This document shows positions 19,925-30,772 of a stretch of DNA of 64,000 nucleotides, one piece after another; the stretch's first letter is position 1, and every line of letters starts with the position of its first letter. The stretch lies in NCBI GenBank assembly GCA_022606425.2, contig JAHDVF020000240.1, positions 3,061,501 to 3,125,500 of the forward strand, written 5' to 3'. Source of the stretch: Lepidostoma basale. Lineage: Eukaryota; Arthropoda; Insecta; Trichoptera; Lepidostomatidae. Below the pieces are notes generated by a model, which searched no databases, was not told the DNA's origin, and saw only the letters and a program-made list of their open reading frames with translations. The translations under genes were made by a program, and so were the position numbers.

Positions 19925-20190
19925 AATGGCAGCGAGCTGGAGCAGCAAAAAGGGGCGCTGACTGGTCTCTCATCAGCTGCAGTCTAGAGACTGACGGGTG
20001 ACAGGAGCGCATGGCGTGCCATGGTCGATTGTTTACAGGATGGACACGACCCTCAATCATGAGGAATACGACTGAGAAGAAGAATTAGCAGACTATCGGT
20101 TCCTGGAGCAACAAAACCGGAGAGTAACGGAACATGATGGATACGTTTCTTGGAGAAAGTTTAAGCCCATAGAGGGTTGTAAGGTTGAAT
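19925..20190 (+). mobile_element. LINE-F and LINE-D 3' scraps
   Basis: About 19975-20080 resembles the LINE-F end (HGRLFTGWTRPSIMRNTTEK, with the DPQ-like stop region). About 20085-20180 resembles the LINE-D end (LEQQNRRVTEHDGYVSWRKF). Both are short and frame-broken. Confidence 0.4.
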
Positions 20191-20464
20191 ATGATTATGT
20201 TAGCTATAAGTACCGTTACTATCAGAACGCGTCATACAGCGGTTGCTATTGTGTTATTTCTATTGTGTATGTACGCCGTATGGTTCAGGAGAAAGCAGAG
20301 GATTACACTTATGATGCATTCAGGGATTAGCATATGAAATGAATTAATAAAGACGTATGTTGCATTACAAAAAAATATGTATCAAATCTATTGTGATTTA
20401 AAAAATCTTACAAATTGAAATCATCGATCAGGCTAAAAGAGTAAAAAATGATTTAGAAAACACT

Positions 20465-20890
20465 GCAGTTTTGTTTCAATAATTGTATCATTATTAAGTT
20501 CATAGAGCGCTTGTGCTGCCAGTTGCTACCAAGTCTCAAGACAGTAACATTGTCCAAATAAAGTGCCGAGAAACTACGAGTGACCCAAAGAGCCATGTTA
20601 GGAATAAGCCTAAGAGACAGAGTCAGAAACGATACGATGAGAGAAAAAACAAAGGTCACTGACATTACCCACCGGGTAGCGACTCTAAAGTGACAATGGG
20701 CAGGTCCCGTAGCCAGAAGCTCGGACGAAATATAGACAAGAAGACTGCTGACTTGGAGAAGTGCAGGGCGACCGCAACTACAGTGGAAAGATGACCTGAA
20801 CATAACAGTCGGAATAACTTGGATGCAGTCTGCATAAGACGAGAGTGGCGTGGAAGAGAATGGAGGGTATATTTGTAAGCATTTAAAAAC
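20465..20890 (+). mobile_element. LINE-C 3' fragment
   Basis: Reads KLRVTQRAMLGISLRDRVRN, DTMREKTKVTDITHRVATLK, then *QWAGPVARSSDEI, TWRSAGRPQLQWKDDLNITV and GITWMQSA. This is the C-terminal block of the LINE-C family. The parallel copy at 62621 shares unusual residues (HRVATLK, WMQS), so these two form one subfamily. The long antisense open frame here is a shadow. Confidence 0.8.
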
Positions 20891-21011
20891 ACATATTCCC
20901 TGATATAACGAGTAATGTATAACGAGCATATTCAGTCGGTCCCATCTTCGTCGTAATAACCAAGTTCGACTATAATTATAAAGAGATACGGAGACTTATG
21001 TATTCATATAG

Positions 21012-21460
21012 ATTATTTCAATTGATAGCAGAATAAATGCGGTTGAGATGAGATCCCTTAGACTTATGTGTGTTAAAACGATGAACGACAGAATTTCTAA
21101 GCTAATATGAATGGAATGTAGAGTGGAAGAAAGTTTATGAACAAAATTATGAAACGATTACTGCGTTGGTTTCGACATATGGAATGCATGGATGAAAAAA
21201 TAATGGTTAAGAAAATAAACGTTAACGATTTGAATGGTGTACAGAGTCATGGGAAACCAAGGAAAACTCTGCATTATCAAATTAATCGAATTTTAAAGGT
21301 CAGCTATGTAATAAGTCGGATGAATCGACGTGCGTGCATGACTCGCTGTATGAATGTGGAGGAAGTGTGAGAGGTGTGTCAGGATCGAGTAGTGTGGCGA
21401 TCCATTATCTCTGCCTACCCTTCCGGAGAAATTGCGTGAAGGTTTGTTGTTGTTAATTAA
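21012..21460 (+). mobile_element. RTE-A 3' fragment, frame-broken
   Basis: Reads SRINAVEMRSLRLMCVKTMN, then after a frameshift MNKIMKRLLRWFRHMECMDE, VNDLNGVQSHGKPRKTLHYQ and RACMTRCMNVEEV, with a stop at 21370. It ends in SAYPSGEIA and GTTTGTTGTTG. Same subfamily as the copy at 2900 by its TTG tail. Confidence 0.8.
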
Positions 21461-21606
21461 TTTGCAATTTTTTGTCTTTTAATAACATACAAATAAATAT
21501 TCCTACTTTCGTAAAGTTATACGATTTTTAAAAAGCCAATAATAGTTCTATTTAATACGAATGAAAACGTCAGTTTTCTAGAAGTTTTATTATATTTTAT
21601 GGGAAT

Positions 21607-21637
21607 GACATGCTTCGCCCTTCTAAGGCATTATCAA
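21607..21637 (-). ncRNA. Hammerhead-like motif, H3 left arm
   Basis: Minus strand: TTGATAA, U, GCCTT-aga-AGGGC (U-G wobble), GAAGCATGTC. The expected GAAA is GAAG here. Core positions 3 and 8 are U and A, a swap that keeps a Watson-Crick pair. Confidence 0.5.
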
Positions 21638-21662
21638 ATGTAATGAAATTCGATATTGCCAT

Positions 21663-21693
21663 TTGATAATGCCTTAGAAGGGCGAAACATGTC
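21663..21693 (+). ncRNA. Hammerhead-like motif, H3 right arm
   Basis: Plus strand: TTGATAA, U, GCCTT-aga-AGGGC, GAAA, CATG, UC. Identical layout is seen at 58400-58430. Stem III is the palindrome ACAUGU. The consensus TTGATAA differs from CUGAUGA by C3 to U and G8 to A. Confidence 0.55.
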
Positions 21694-21869
21694 ATTCCCA
21701 TAAAACATAATAAATTTTCTAGAAAACTGACGTTTTCATTCGTATTAATTATTTAATATGGAGTTTTACATCATTGTCCTAGAAACAATAAATTGTTCTA
21801 ATTGCTGGCATATTATAGAATTTAAATATTAAATCAATTATACGTATTTGTGTACATGAAGTATGTCAT

Positions 21870-21942
21870 GAAGAACAGTGTGGCGGTTAATTCGTTCTGC
21901 CTACCCTTTCGTGGAGACGTCGTGATGGTTAATTAGTTAGCT
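21870..21942 (+). mobile_element. RTE-A extreme 3' end
   Basis: NSVAVNSFCLPF-like reading over the RTE-A end, then GGAGACGTCGTGATGGTTAA and TTAGTTAG. Only about 70 bp remains. Confidence 0.65.
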
Positions 21943-22244
21943 TAATATCGGTTTCTTTACGCCGTCCATAATATATATGGTAGGTATGTATTTCTTTGTA
22001 TTAACATGTGATATCGGTAGCGAAAGGGTTAAGGGTTCCGCAGACAGAAGGCACGCTGGTAGCAGGTAACACTCTAGCCACGCCTCACTAATAACTGCCT
22101 ATGGGTGGTAACGTGTCCTCACTGCCTGCCAACATTACTGTTGGCCATGTTATCCGCTTAGACCAGTATTCGTAGCCTATTATTGCTAGTCACTTAAGGC
22201 ATTAACTCTTTCTGAACCGGAGATACTATCTTTAAAAAATAAAA

Positions 22245-22980
22245 ATAATAAACTAATTGTTTAAATATATACAACGCTGTTTATGGTATCACCCCTTTTT
22301 TATTTATTTTTCGCGACAGCTGTTTCGTTCACCTATATTGACATCATCATCACCAAATCTATTAATATAGTAGATGAGTTTATATTTTATGGTAGTATGT
22401 TTACAAAGGATTTGAGGGTTTTGGAAGGGTTAAGGCAGGCCACATAGTGAATGGTGCACTTAGAGTTATCATCGCAAACAAAAGCCTATCCAAAAAAGTG
22501 AAGATGGCAGTGCACAATAGTGTCCTTGTGCCAACCCTAACATATGGAAGAACTGGCAAAATAAAGATGAAAGTATAATAAATTCAGTAGATTTGAAATC
22601 TCTTAGACGAATGTGTGGACAAACTGTGAATGATATAGTGTCGAATGAAAACATTAGAAGTGAATGCGGTGTGAGTGAAACCGTTTATAAACTATACTAT
22701 TTTAAATACTTATATACCATTTACAATATTTTTTACTATTTATATAAATTTTCGATTTTTTTTTAAATCTTCAAGTGTATTTGAGTTGTTGTATTGTTAT
22801 AAATATTCGAAAAATTACGAAAATTAAGTTGAAAAAAATATTGTAACACCTGATGGTGTCAACATATGACAAAACAGATGTCGCGAAAAAAATGTGATGT
22901 CATAAACAGCGTTTTATATTTTATAACAATTGATAAAATTAAAGTATCATAGTGTTTCGGCCAAAAAATGGAGTATTCAA
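22245..22980. repeat. H1a palindromic element enclosing an RTE-A fragment
   Basis: Left arm core at 22315-22350 (minus, ATGATGA, GTCAAT-ata-GGTGAAC, GAAACAGCTGTC). Right arm core at 22850-22882 (plus, CTGATGG, decayed, CAAAACAGATGTC), ending AGTATCATAGTGTTTCGGCC. Between them, 22360-22695 is RTE-A (HIVNGALRVIIANKSLSKKV, AVHNSVLVPTLTYG). The rest of the centre (AATTTTCG-like stretches) resembles the centres at 30556-30626 and 61077-61120. Confidence 0.7.
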
Positions 22981-23397
22981 ATTAATTGTCATTTTAAATA
23001 GAAAATGTGATTTTATTTTATGAAATCATAAAGAAGTAATTATATACTATTATTTCTAGAAGATGACACCCGTTCATCACAGTTTAAAAATAAGTATTTT
23101 TTTCGTTCATTATTTAGTGAAATAATTTAAATTTGTGTTTTAATTCACATTAAAACAAGTTTTTGAATAAATTGAAAGTTTGAAACGGTACACCAAACCA
23201 GGAACACATGAGCAAGTTCGACTCTAAGGAAGCAGAATATTCTCTAATAGTATTTGCCTTTTGAATAAGGCAACTTTAACCACTGTTAATTATTCGGATA
23301 ATTTTGCCTTCTTGCAGTTGGGTCGATGTTCTTGTGCTCCTGGTATGAAGGCGCCATCCAAAATTCGTTTAAATATTGTAATTTATTTACTTTACTT

Positions 23398-23608
23398 TGA
23401 GGAACAATAATGTTCTTGTACCAACTCTTATATATGGCACTGAAGCATGGAACTGGCATTAGAAAGTTCAAACTAGAATTATTAAGATAGAATTGAAATC
23501 TCTTAGACACTAAAATACACGACATAGTGTCAAATGCGAACATAAGAAGTGAATGCAGTGCAAGCGAAAGTGTTATGAATAAGTTAATAAAATGATCATT
23601 TAGATTTA
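23398..23608 (+). mobile_element. RTE-A internal scrap
   Basis: NNVLVPTLIYGTEAWNWH, then shifted NIRSECSASESVMNKLIK. It is interrupted and lacks the 3' end. Confidence 0.7.
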
Positions 23609-23682
23609 ATTTTTTTATTTGTTTATGAATATCAATAGTAGGTATAGCAGTACAATGCAAGCTTGCATTAGATAATAAAACA

Positions 23683-24146
23683 ATAGAACTAGTGATTAAT
23701 TTCAGGTACTTAGGTGTTAATGTATCAAGCAGCAGTGACCTCTACGGAGAAGTAAGTGAATTAACCAACAGGGCCGCCGTTATGGCTGGCTGCTTGAAAA
23801 ATGGTGTTTGTAAAAACAAAAATATGCTAAAGGAGAGCAAAATACGAAACTACAAGACATGCGTACGTCCTATAATGACGTATGGAATAGAAACGAGAGC
23901 TGACACCATTAGAACAAAAAGTCCCATACTCCGAGACAGAGTAAGAAATTCTGAAATAAGAAAGATCTGCAATGTGGAAAATGCCGTGCGATGGGGAAAA
24001 CTGAGAAGACGCTACCGGAGAGATCGTGTTCTGAAAGATTGATAAATATAGCCGCAAATAAAGCACCTTCAGGAAAACCACCTAATAGATGGCGAGACAG
24101 ATGGACATCTACATCCCAGGAACAGGCTCCGAGAAATAGAGGACTA
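23683..24146 (+). mobile_element. RTE-B LINE 3' fragment
   Basis: Reads LVINFRYLGVNVSSSSDLYG, EVSELTNRAAVMAGCLKNGV, NYKTCVRPIMTYGIETRADT, then RDRVRNSEIRKICNVENAVR and, after a frameshift, APSGKPPNRWRDRWTSTSQE. The copy is cut at 24146 by an RTE-A insertion on the other strand; its GAAGAAG tail resumes at 24703. A deletion removes the LRTSEMKTLRRIAGKTL block. Confidence 0.85.
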
Positions 24147-24702
24147 ACTAACCATCGCGTCGTTTCCCCGGAGGGGTAGGTAGAGAGGACGGATCGCCAC
24201 ATTGTTCTATCCTGACACAACTCTCGCACCTCTTCTACATTCACACATCGTGACATGCACGCTCGTCGATTGTTACTTCGAACAAGGCCGCCTTTCAGTA
24301 ATTGATTAATTTGGTCATGCCATGTCTTCGTTGGTCTTCCTCGACTTCTTTTTCCATTCACACAACTTGTATATATTTTTTTTACCATTCTTCCCCCATC
24401 CATTCGTCCCCTATGTCCGAACCATCTTAGTGACTCCTTCTTGATTTTATTTATCACGTATTCATCGGCTTTACATTTCTTTCTTACTTCATTATTAGAT
24501 ATTCTATCATACATTGTTTTTCCGCACATTCTTCTCAGTGACCTCATTTCTACGGCATTAATCCTACTTTCACCCTTCTTCTGCCAACTCCAAGCATCAC
24601 TTCCATACATAAGGGTCGGGATTAGAACTCCATTGTGCACTGCGATATTTGCTTTAGTCGATAGATTTCTATTTGCGGTAATGACTTTGAGTGCACCAAA
24701 AT
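24147..24702 (-). mobile_element. RTE-A LINE 3' fragment with intact reading frame
   Basis: The minus-strand frame runs without a stop from MHNGVLIPTLMYGSDAWSWQ (24640) through RSLRRMCGKTMYDRISNNEV, SLRWFGHRGRMDGGRMVKKI and GRPTKTWHDQINQLLKGG to STYPSGETT. The usual stop codon is mutated to CGA, so the open frame runs on for another 80 codons into antisense RTE-B. The fragment has a CTAACTAACC tail on plus and is inserted in RTE-B. Confidence 0.88.
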
Positions 24703-24817
24703 GAAGAAGAAGAAGAAGAAGAATAGCATTACAGAATTAATTTCCAATACACTAAAGATACAGATACGAGTTTTAAATATTAATAATGTATTATATATAC
24801 GTCCGCGGACGTTATTG

Positions 24818-25190
24818 GTAAACTCCAGGTGTTTATAAATAGGTGCCTTCGCTCAATATTCAAAATCTATTGGCCCCAAACAGTGTCAAATGCCGTTCTC
24901 TGGACCATGGCAGGCGAAAAGCCAATTAGAGAACAAGTCGCTAGGCGCAAATGGTAGTGGATCGGTCACACTCTGAGATGGAACCCAGCCTGCATCGCTC
25001 AGGGCCCACTGGACTGGTCCTTTATGGGGGGAAAGAGAAAGCGAGGCAGACCTAGAGCTACCTGGAGAAGAACCCTGCAGGACGAGGTTAAGGCGGCAGG
25101 CCTCACTTGGGATGATGTTAAGCATCAGGCATGCGATAGAGTCGGGTGGAGAAGATTCCTTGAGGCCCTATGCACCACGGAGGTGTGAAG
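24818..25190 (+). mobile_element. LINE-E 3' fragment
   Basis: Reads LQVFINRCLRSIFKIYWPQT, VSNAVLWTMAGEKPIREQVA, RRKW, a stop, WIGHTLRWNPACIAQGPLDW, GKRKRGRPRATWRRTLQDEV, then KAAGLTWDDVKHQACDRVGW and RRFLEALCTTEV. This is the C-terminal end of a LINE of the type with RxxWxWIGHxLR and GRPxxTWRR, common in invertebrates. One internal stop; the start of a second copy runs off the window at 63888. Confidence 0.85.
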
Positions 25191-25439
25191 ACACACAAGA
25201 TTGTTTAGACGTATAAAAAATGTTGAAGAAAGGGTATGTAAATGATATGAATGGAAACCAAATTGAGGTAAACTGATTGAGAGAATAATTTGTCACGATC
25301 AAACGATACAAAAATTTAAGTGTCGGAGAAATTGAACGTACTAAAATAGAAGTTCGTCTGTATGGCGGTATACCATTACCATCTACCACTTCGGAAATAC
25401 GGCATGATGGATAATTATTTATTTAATGTTTCATGAACT

Positions 25440-25640
25440 ATGTTGTAAAACTAAATATTAAAAAAAAAACATTGTGAATGAAAGCGTCTGTTCTCTAGAG
25501 GTTTTATTTTATTTTGTGGGATTGACATGTTTGGCCTTGCCAAGGTATTATCAAAAGTTAATTAAGCATATCATATCTATATAATAAAATAAAGCTTCTA
25601 GAAAACATACGTTTTCATTTCTATTAATAAGTTAGACAGT
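25440..25640. repeat. H3 palindromic element, decayed
   Basis: Left arm with minus core 25524-25554 (TTGATAA, ACCTT-ggc-AAGGC, CAAACATGTC). Right arm CTTCTAGAAAACATACGTTT. Stem II has new bases but remains paired. Confidence 0.6.
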
Positions 25641-25675
25641 TATCTAATTTTTGAGAGTTAACTAACTAACTAACT

Positions 25676-26005
25676 AACTAACCATCACGCCGTCTCCCCG
25701 AAAGGGTAGGCAGAAAGAATGGACTGCCACATTTTTCTTTCCTGACATATTTCTCTCGCTTCCTCAATATTCATACATCGTATCATGCACGCGCGTTGAT
25801 TTCTCAAACACTTATTATCCATTTTTGCACACATCTCATTCAACTTTCCTTCCATACCTCCCCTTATATTCCATGTACCGAAGCGGCACTCCACCCTTCT
25901 CTGTTCGCCCCTACGGGAGATGCGGTGTGATGGGTTGCGATGGTTGTGATGGTTGGTGTGATTGGTTGGTTTGAGAACTAATTTAGAGTTATTTAATTTC
26001 GTGAA
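25676..26005 (-). mobile_element. RTE-A deletion derivative retaining the endonuclease start
   Basis: One open minus-strand frame joins NPSHRISRRGEQRRVECRFG and TWNIRGGMEGKLNEMCAKM to NQRACMIRCMNIEEAREICQ and SILSAYPFGETA. The first half is the start of the LINE endonuclease (the GTWNIRG strand that opens the domain); the second is the extreme C-terminus. The deletion point differs from the dRTE-A family and retains more 5' sequence. It shows that the dRTE-A 5' region is RTE-A sequence. Confidence 0.82.
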
Positions 26006-26048
26006 CAATGATGTAATATTCCATATATACTACGAAAGAAATCATTTA

Positions 26049-26215
26049 CCGTTTCTTGAACAATGATGTAAAACTCCATTATTAATACGAATGTCGAAGG
26101 TGCGAGTATTATCAAATGATATTTTATATTGCCTTCGACAGGCGAAACATGCCGTTCACATAAAGTTTATTAAAACTTCTAGAAAACATAATTCAATCGT
26201 ATTAATAACGAAAGA
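26049..26215. repeat. H3 element, decayed
   Basis: Left outer module TTTCTTGAACAATGATGTAA, short left arm, and right arm ACAGGCGAAACATGCCGTTC, TTCTAGAAAACATAATTC. The core is incomplete. Confidence 0.55.
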
Positions 26216-26399
26216 AATCTCTTCTATATTCGCCATACTTTGTGTTGTAATTTCAATATTTCTCTTTTTCTTTTTTATACAATACTTACATTAAAAAAAT
26301 TTAAATGACATAGGTTATTTCATACAAGGTTGTCCGAAACATGTAATTTTAATTTTTTGATGTAAGTGTTGAATAAACAAAGTTTATAAAAAAAGAAAA

Positions 26400-26562
26400 A
26401 GAGAAACGAAAGAAATCGTTCGTTTTCTAAAAGTTCTATTTCATTTTTCGGAAATGACAAGTTTCGCCATGCCAAGACATTTTCAAATGTCAATGAATTA
26501 TGTCATTCCCATATATAATGATATGAGACTTCTCTAGATAACAGACGTTTTAATTCGCTTAA
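26400..26562. repeat. H3 element, decayed
   Basis: GTTCGTTTTCTAAAAGTTCT, AATGACAAGTTTCGCCATGC and, on the right, CTCTAGATAACAGACGTTTT. Only traces of stem II remain. Confidence 0.5.
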
Positions 26563-27239
26563 ATAAGTAAGACAGTTATTTAGCCTTTGAGAATTTTGAT
26601 CGTTCGCTAATGCATACACATTTCTGTTCAAGTTTACCTTAATCTATGAAGCTGTTTAAACCAGCTTCAGAACTACTGAAGGAATGTCTGATACTTCATG
26701 CTCCACAATAATTACACGTCGTGTAAGTAGTAGGGGGTGTATTATAAATAAGCATGCCATTAATGTCATTATCTTCTGCTACACGCATGCACCGTGTATG
26801 CCTTTTTGTTCGTATTGCTAGAGCTGATACGTAAACTGTCTAGTGGTAAAATAAATGCACATTTTATTTAATGTTTAGAACACCCTGTATCTAAATAAAT
26901 ATTTAAATGCAAGTACTTGGTACTTATTTATTTAACGGTGCTGAGTAGCTAGTACCCATTCCTTCCAATAATTTTAATATCACTTTATATTTATTATACT
27001 CGTAAATCATACAAAGTTAAGAATGAAAGATTCTGTATTTGGAAAACCTATTTATATTAGGTAATATTACAAAAAATATATATAAATGAAAACATTGGTT
27101 TTATTACATGTTTTTTAGAAAGATATAGAAATCAGAAAAAAACTTGCTAAGGGAAATTACCTTCTTTAGGCATCATAAAATTTACATTTCATTCCAATGA
27201 AATATAACAGAATTTCTATTCTACACGGATATTTTCATT

Positions 27240-27440
27240 CAAATTAAATGCTTAATATGGAGTTTTACATCATTTTACAAGAAACAATAAATACATGGAA
27301 TTATAAATTCAATGTTTCTTGAGCAATGATGTAAAACTTTAGATCAAATAATTAATACGAATGAAAACGTCTGTTTTCTAAAAGCATTTTATTTTATGTG
27401 AATGACATGTTTCCCTTTTATAAGGTATTATTAAATGTTT
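27240..27440. repeat. H3 outer modules and left arm
   Basis: Two facing outer modules (ATATGGAGTTTTACATCATT; TTGAGCAATGATGTAAAACT), then a left arm to GAATGACATGTTTCCCTTTT. The right half is replaced by a LINE-I end. Confidence 0.55.
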
Positions 27441-27565
27441 ATTATTTTATTTATTTATTTATTTAGGGTAACATACAGCGATATCAATAACATATATATA
27501 AAATAAACATTCAGAATAATTAAAATAAGGCCAATTACATGCTACCACCATGAAGATTAGTTTAG
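27440..27565 (-). mobile_element. LINE-I 3' end
   Basis: Minus-strand end with TTATTTATTTAGGGTAACAT on plus and AAGGCCAATTACATGCTACC. The same tail follows the coding LINE-I relic at 55775-56560. Non-coding. Confidence 0.6.
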
Positions 27566-28317
27566 ATTATTATCATTATCAAAAAACATTTCGTAATGCC
27601 TTAGTAAGGCGTTTATCTATCACTTTCTTAATCTGTCATATTATTATTGGAATTCTATTAGAAATATGTACTATTAAGAATTCTATTAGAAATTAACAAA
27701 TTATGAAGTTTTTTTAAAAATATTTTGTGTGAATGACATATATCGCTTTTCTAAAGCAATATCAAATATTCAGCTCAGTATATTTTGTAACCCTTTGGCG
27801 GCATTCTCAAAATGTGAATAACTAAAATTGTAATACACTTATCCACAAAATATTAAAAAAACACAAGTTTCGGAAGATCTTCAATTGTAAATATATAATA
27901 AAAACTAAACAAAGTAAGACTAATATAAAAAACGCTACTAAATTTCCATACAATAATTTAAATTTAAAAACTAACCCGGGGTAGTTGTTATAAGCACTAA
28001 TAATTGTTTTTTATCAGTAAGAACTAATAAATAATATTAAACAATAATACACGATGATAATGTAAAAATATAAAATTGTAATTTAGAAAAAACATACATT
28101 TGAAAAGACATAATTTATATAGAAATTAATAAATGATTAATTTGCATATTATTGGGAATATGAGCTTGGGAGACTAAAAGAAAACAAAGAATTTAAGGAG
28201 AAAGGAGTAAAAAGAGGAATCTGATTATTAATTATGTTTTGACCTAATTTCATTTCAATAAGCATATTACTATGAAATTTGACAGTATTATTGCCTTAGC
28301 TTTTAATAGGTTAATTA

Positions 28318-28406
28318 AAATTGTGATATCATTACGGTGTTATAAATATTAACAGATAATTATATTGAAGTATCATAGTGTTTCGGCAAAAGCCATGGAC
28401 TATTTA
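28318..28406 (+). repeat. H1 right outer arm
   Basis: ATTGTGATATCATTACGGTG, GAAGTATCATAGTGTTTCGG, CCATGGACTATT. The core is absent. Confidence 0.6.
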
Positions 28407-28435
28407 GAAAAAGAAAAATTAAAAACTTGTAAAAG

Positions 28436-28545
28436 TGATACATTTGATAATGCCTTAGAAGGGCGAAACAAGTGATTCCCATAAAATAAAATAATTTTTA
28501 TAGAAAACTGACGTTTTCATTCGTATTAATTATTTTGTAAAAGTG
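28436..28545 (+). repeat. H3 right arm with core 28444-28473
   Basis: TTGATAA, U, GCCTT-aga-AGGGC, GAAACAAGTGATTCCC, then CATAAAATAAAATAATTTTT and TAGAAAACTGACGTTTTCAT. Stem III has changed to ACAAGU and the cleavage triplet to GUG, so it should be inactive. Confidence 0.6.
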
Positions 28546-29206
28546 TATTAATATTATATTTCTTTGATTTGATGAAATTGTCTTACTATCAAGCAAACAT
28601 GTATTTTGTATACTAATATTAATATCATGCAAGGACTTGCTGTATGTATTCCTAAGCGTGTTGGACAGTTTGAAATTGCATGCCATCACGTATAATCTTG
28701 CTCTGGATAGAGTAGCAAGGATTTGCTTCAGGACGCCAGGACATAGTGGAATTAAATCTAGACATATGGGGTTCGGGAGATAAGTTAACGATAATAATTA
28801 AATCTCCAAAGGAACTGACGTGCGGTGTGCGCCTTATTAAAAGACGTATAAAATTATTCAAGCATTAGTGTTATCTAGCAAAAACCACTAGACTTTCAAT
28901 TAAAATGTGTATCATTACAGACTTAATGGCCTGAAGGTTGTATTTAATGCTTATCTGTAAACATTTTTGTATTATTATTTACATACTACTAACGGACCTG
29001 ACAGACGTTATCCTGCCCGAACACTTAATGACATTTGACAATAAGTTTGAATTTTAAATCAACGCCACGCTATAACGCAAGTAATGTGCGCATGCTTAAA
29101 TACAGAATTCGACATCAGCGCCATCTATGAAATATTCCATGATTTATTTATGAACTTCCCAGAAGGTTTTAATGGTAACATACCGGGCCCAATTGTGAAT
29201 TTGAAC

Positions 29207-29578
29207 CAGTGGTTCCCAAAGTGGCCCGTACAGACCCCCAGGGGTCCCTGGGATCATTCAGAGGTCCGTGGAAAATTGAAAATGATTTGGGGGTCCCTGA
29301 ACAACGTCAGGCGGTCCACGCAAGGGTTATGGCGAACATTTTTTTTAGCTCATTCGTGAAAATCGGCCGGTTGAAATCGGCGGACCTGACCAGCCAGACC
29401 TTTGGAGAAAAAAAGGTCGAAAACGAATTCCAGATTTTTTTTCTCTTGGCCTGATTTTACTCTGTGTCAGCTTCAAAAACTCATTTTATAGTTATACGTG
29501 AATTTGTAAAAAAAAAAAACAATATTACGAAAGTAGGGGGTATGGGGTCCACGGAACAAACAAGTTTGGGAACCACTG
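29207..29578. mobile_element. hAT-type MITE with perfect 14-bp TIRs
   Basis: Ends CAGTGGTTCCCAAA and TTTGGGAACCACTG are exact inverted repeats. Flanks ATTTGAAC (29199-29206) and ATCTAAAC (29579-29586) agree at 6 of 8 positions, fitting an old 8-bp hAT duplication. The subterminal GGGGTCC repeats resemble the copy at 11287. The open frames crossing it are fortuitous. Confidence 0.82.
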
Positions 29579-30167
29579 ATCTAAACCATCCAGGGACCCA
29601 CGAAAATACAAACAAATTTTTGAATCAAAATCGGTCCAGCCGTTTAGGAATTCAACTACATACGCCCGAAAAGAAGACTTTTATTGTATAAAGATTTAAA
29701 AACATGTATTACAAAAGTTTTCCTTAATGGTTTAATTACCAAACAGTTATTTAAGGGGTTTGGTTTGGCTGCTATCAAATTGCTAACAATTTAAGATTCG
29801 ACATCTGTCAACCATTTCCAGTCGAGGCGGGAGATTTATGGTCCGGCATTGTGCACCTGTAGTCATCAGCTGGCGCGGAAATGGAAACAAAATATAAAAC
29901 GGAAACAAAGAAAACATACGAAAATAAAATAAAACCAAACGCCTGTTGGGCACTATTGCCTGGATCATCTCTCTCATCCATCATCTTTTCGTGAAATGTG
30001 TAACAAGATGGCGGCCATTTTGAATGACAGGTTAAAGAAAATAAGAATTTCGATTTTTTCCGACATTTTTTGTGAAAATTCTACAAACAAAACCGTTACG
30101 ACGTTTCCCTGTTTGGTTAATGATTTCTGTTATTTTAACCACATAATCTTTATAGTAACGAAATAAT

Positions 30168-30412
30168 TCAAATCAAATCAAATCCGTTTATTTCATCAAT
30201 AGACATTACAAAATTAAATTTTAAGGCATGGAGAACAGGTAAAAGAATATATTGTGTATAGTATACTACCAGAAACGCATTTATTTGCCTTCTGAACGTA
30301 CTTTCACTAATATAAAAGACGTCGATCTCCGAGGAGACCGCGTTCAGCAGATTAATTGCTCTTCCCACCGGTGTCACCAGAGGCAGGTTGGTTCTGGCGG
30401 CCGGTAGGTAAA
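30168..30412 (-). mobile_element. LINE-G 3' end
   Basis: Minus strand reads FYLPAARTNLPLVTPVGRAI, NLLNAVSSEIDVFYISESTF and RRQINAFLV, then the untranslated end and TGATTTGATTTG tail (at 30168 on plus). The frame is open to its stop. It abuts an H1a element. Confidence 0.8.
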
Positions 30413-30466
30413 ACAATTATTATGGCGCATCACAACACAACACGTAAGTATGTTACTTTCTTTTTA

Positions 30467-30772
30467 GAACTGTTTATTCAAAAACATTGTTTTATATCAC
30501 AAATTGTATTTAATTTACTTTACGACAGCTGTTTCATCAACCAATGTTGACATCAAATGTCAAATTTTCGTTTTTTTTTTTTTTTAATTACGAAAATTCG
30601 ACATTTGATATATATTTTTGTAACACCTGATGATGTCAACATTGGTTGATGAAACAGCTGTCGTAAAGTAAAATAAATACAATGTGATTTAAAACAAAGT
30701 TTTTGAATTAAGAGTTATAAAATGTTAAAATATCATAGTGTTTCGGCCAAAACAATGGACTATTTACTTTCT
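30467..30772. repeat. H1a palindromic element with conserved centre
   Basis: Left core 30524-30556 (minus, truncated before CTGATGA) and intact right core 30627-30662. The centre is itself a palindrome (GACATTTGATAT / ATCAAATGTC around AAATTTTCG and T-run), also seen in part at 22800 and 61090. It ends ATCATAGTGTTTCGGCCAAA. Confidence 0.75.
30627..30662 (+). ncRNA. Hammerhead ribozyme motif, H1a
   Basis: CTGATGA, U, GTCAAC-attg-GTTGAT, GAAA, CAGCTG, UC at 30662. The core is intact; the closing stem II pair is G-U. TTGTA at 30618-30622 can pair with TACAA at 30678-30682, giving a possible outer stem I beyond an internal loop. Confidence 0.72.

Larger units (their letters stand above)
21550..21800. 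repeat. H3 palindromic element, intact pair
   Basis: Both arms are nearly complete: TTAATACGAATGAAAACGTC, TTTTCTAGAAGTTTTATT and GGAATGACATGCTTCGCC inward, mirrored outward to TATGGAGTTTTACATCATTG and AACAATAAA. The centre is about 25 bp. It has no ORF. It is one of roughly ten H3 copies in the window and the best reference for the family. Confidence 0.8.

Noticed and set aside
20453..20929. 158-codon minus-strand open frame
   Set aside because: It lies antisense to a LINE-C C-terminal domain whose plus-strand reading is clearly conserved.
25685..26008. Candidate host exon because of an open 107-codon frame
   Set aside because: It is RTE-A endonuclease start fused to RTE-A C-terminus, ending in the standard 3' tail.
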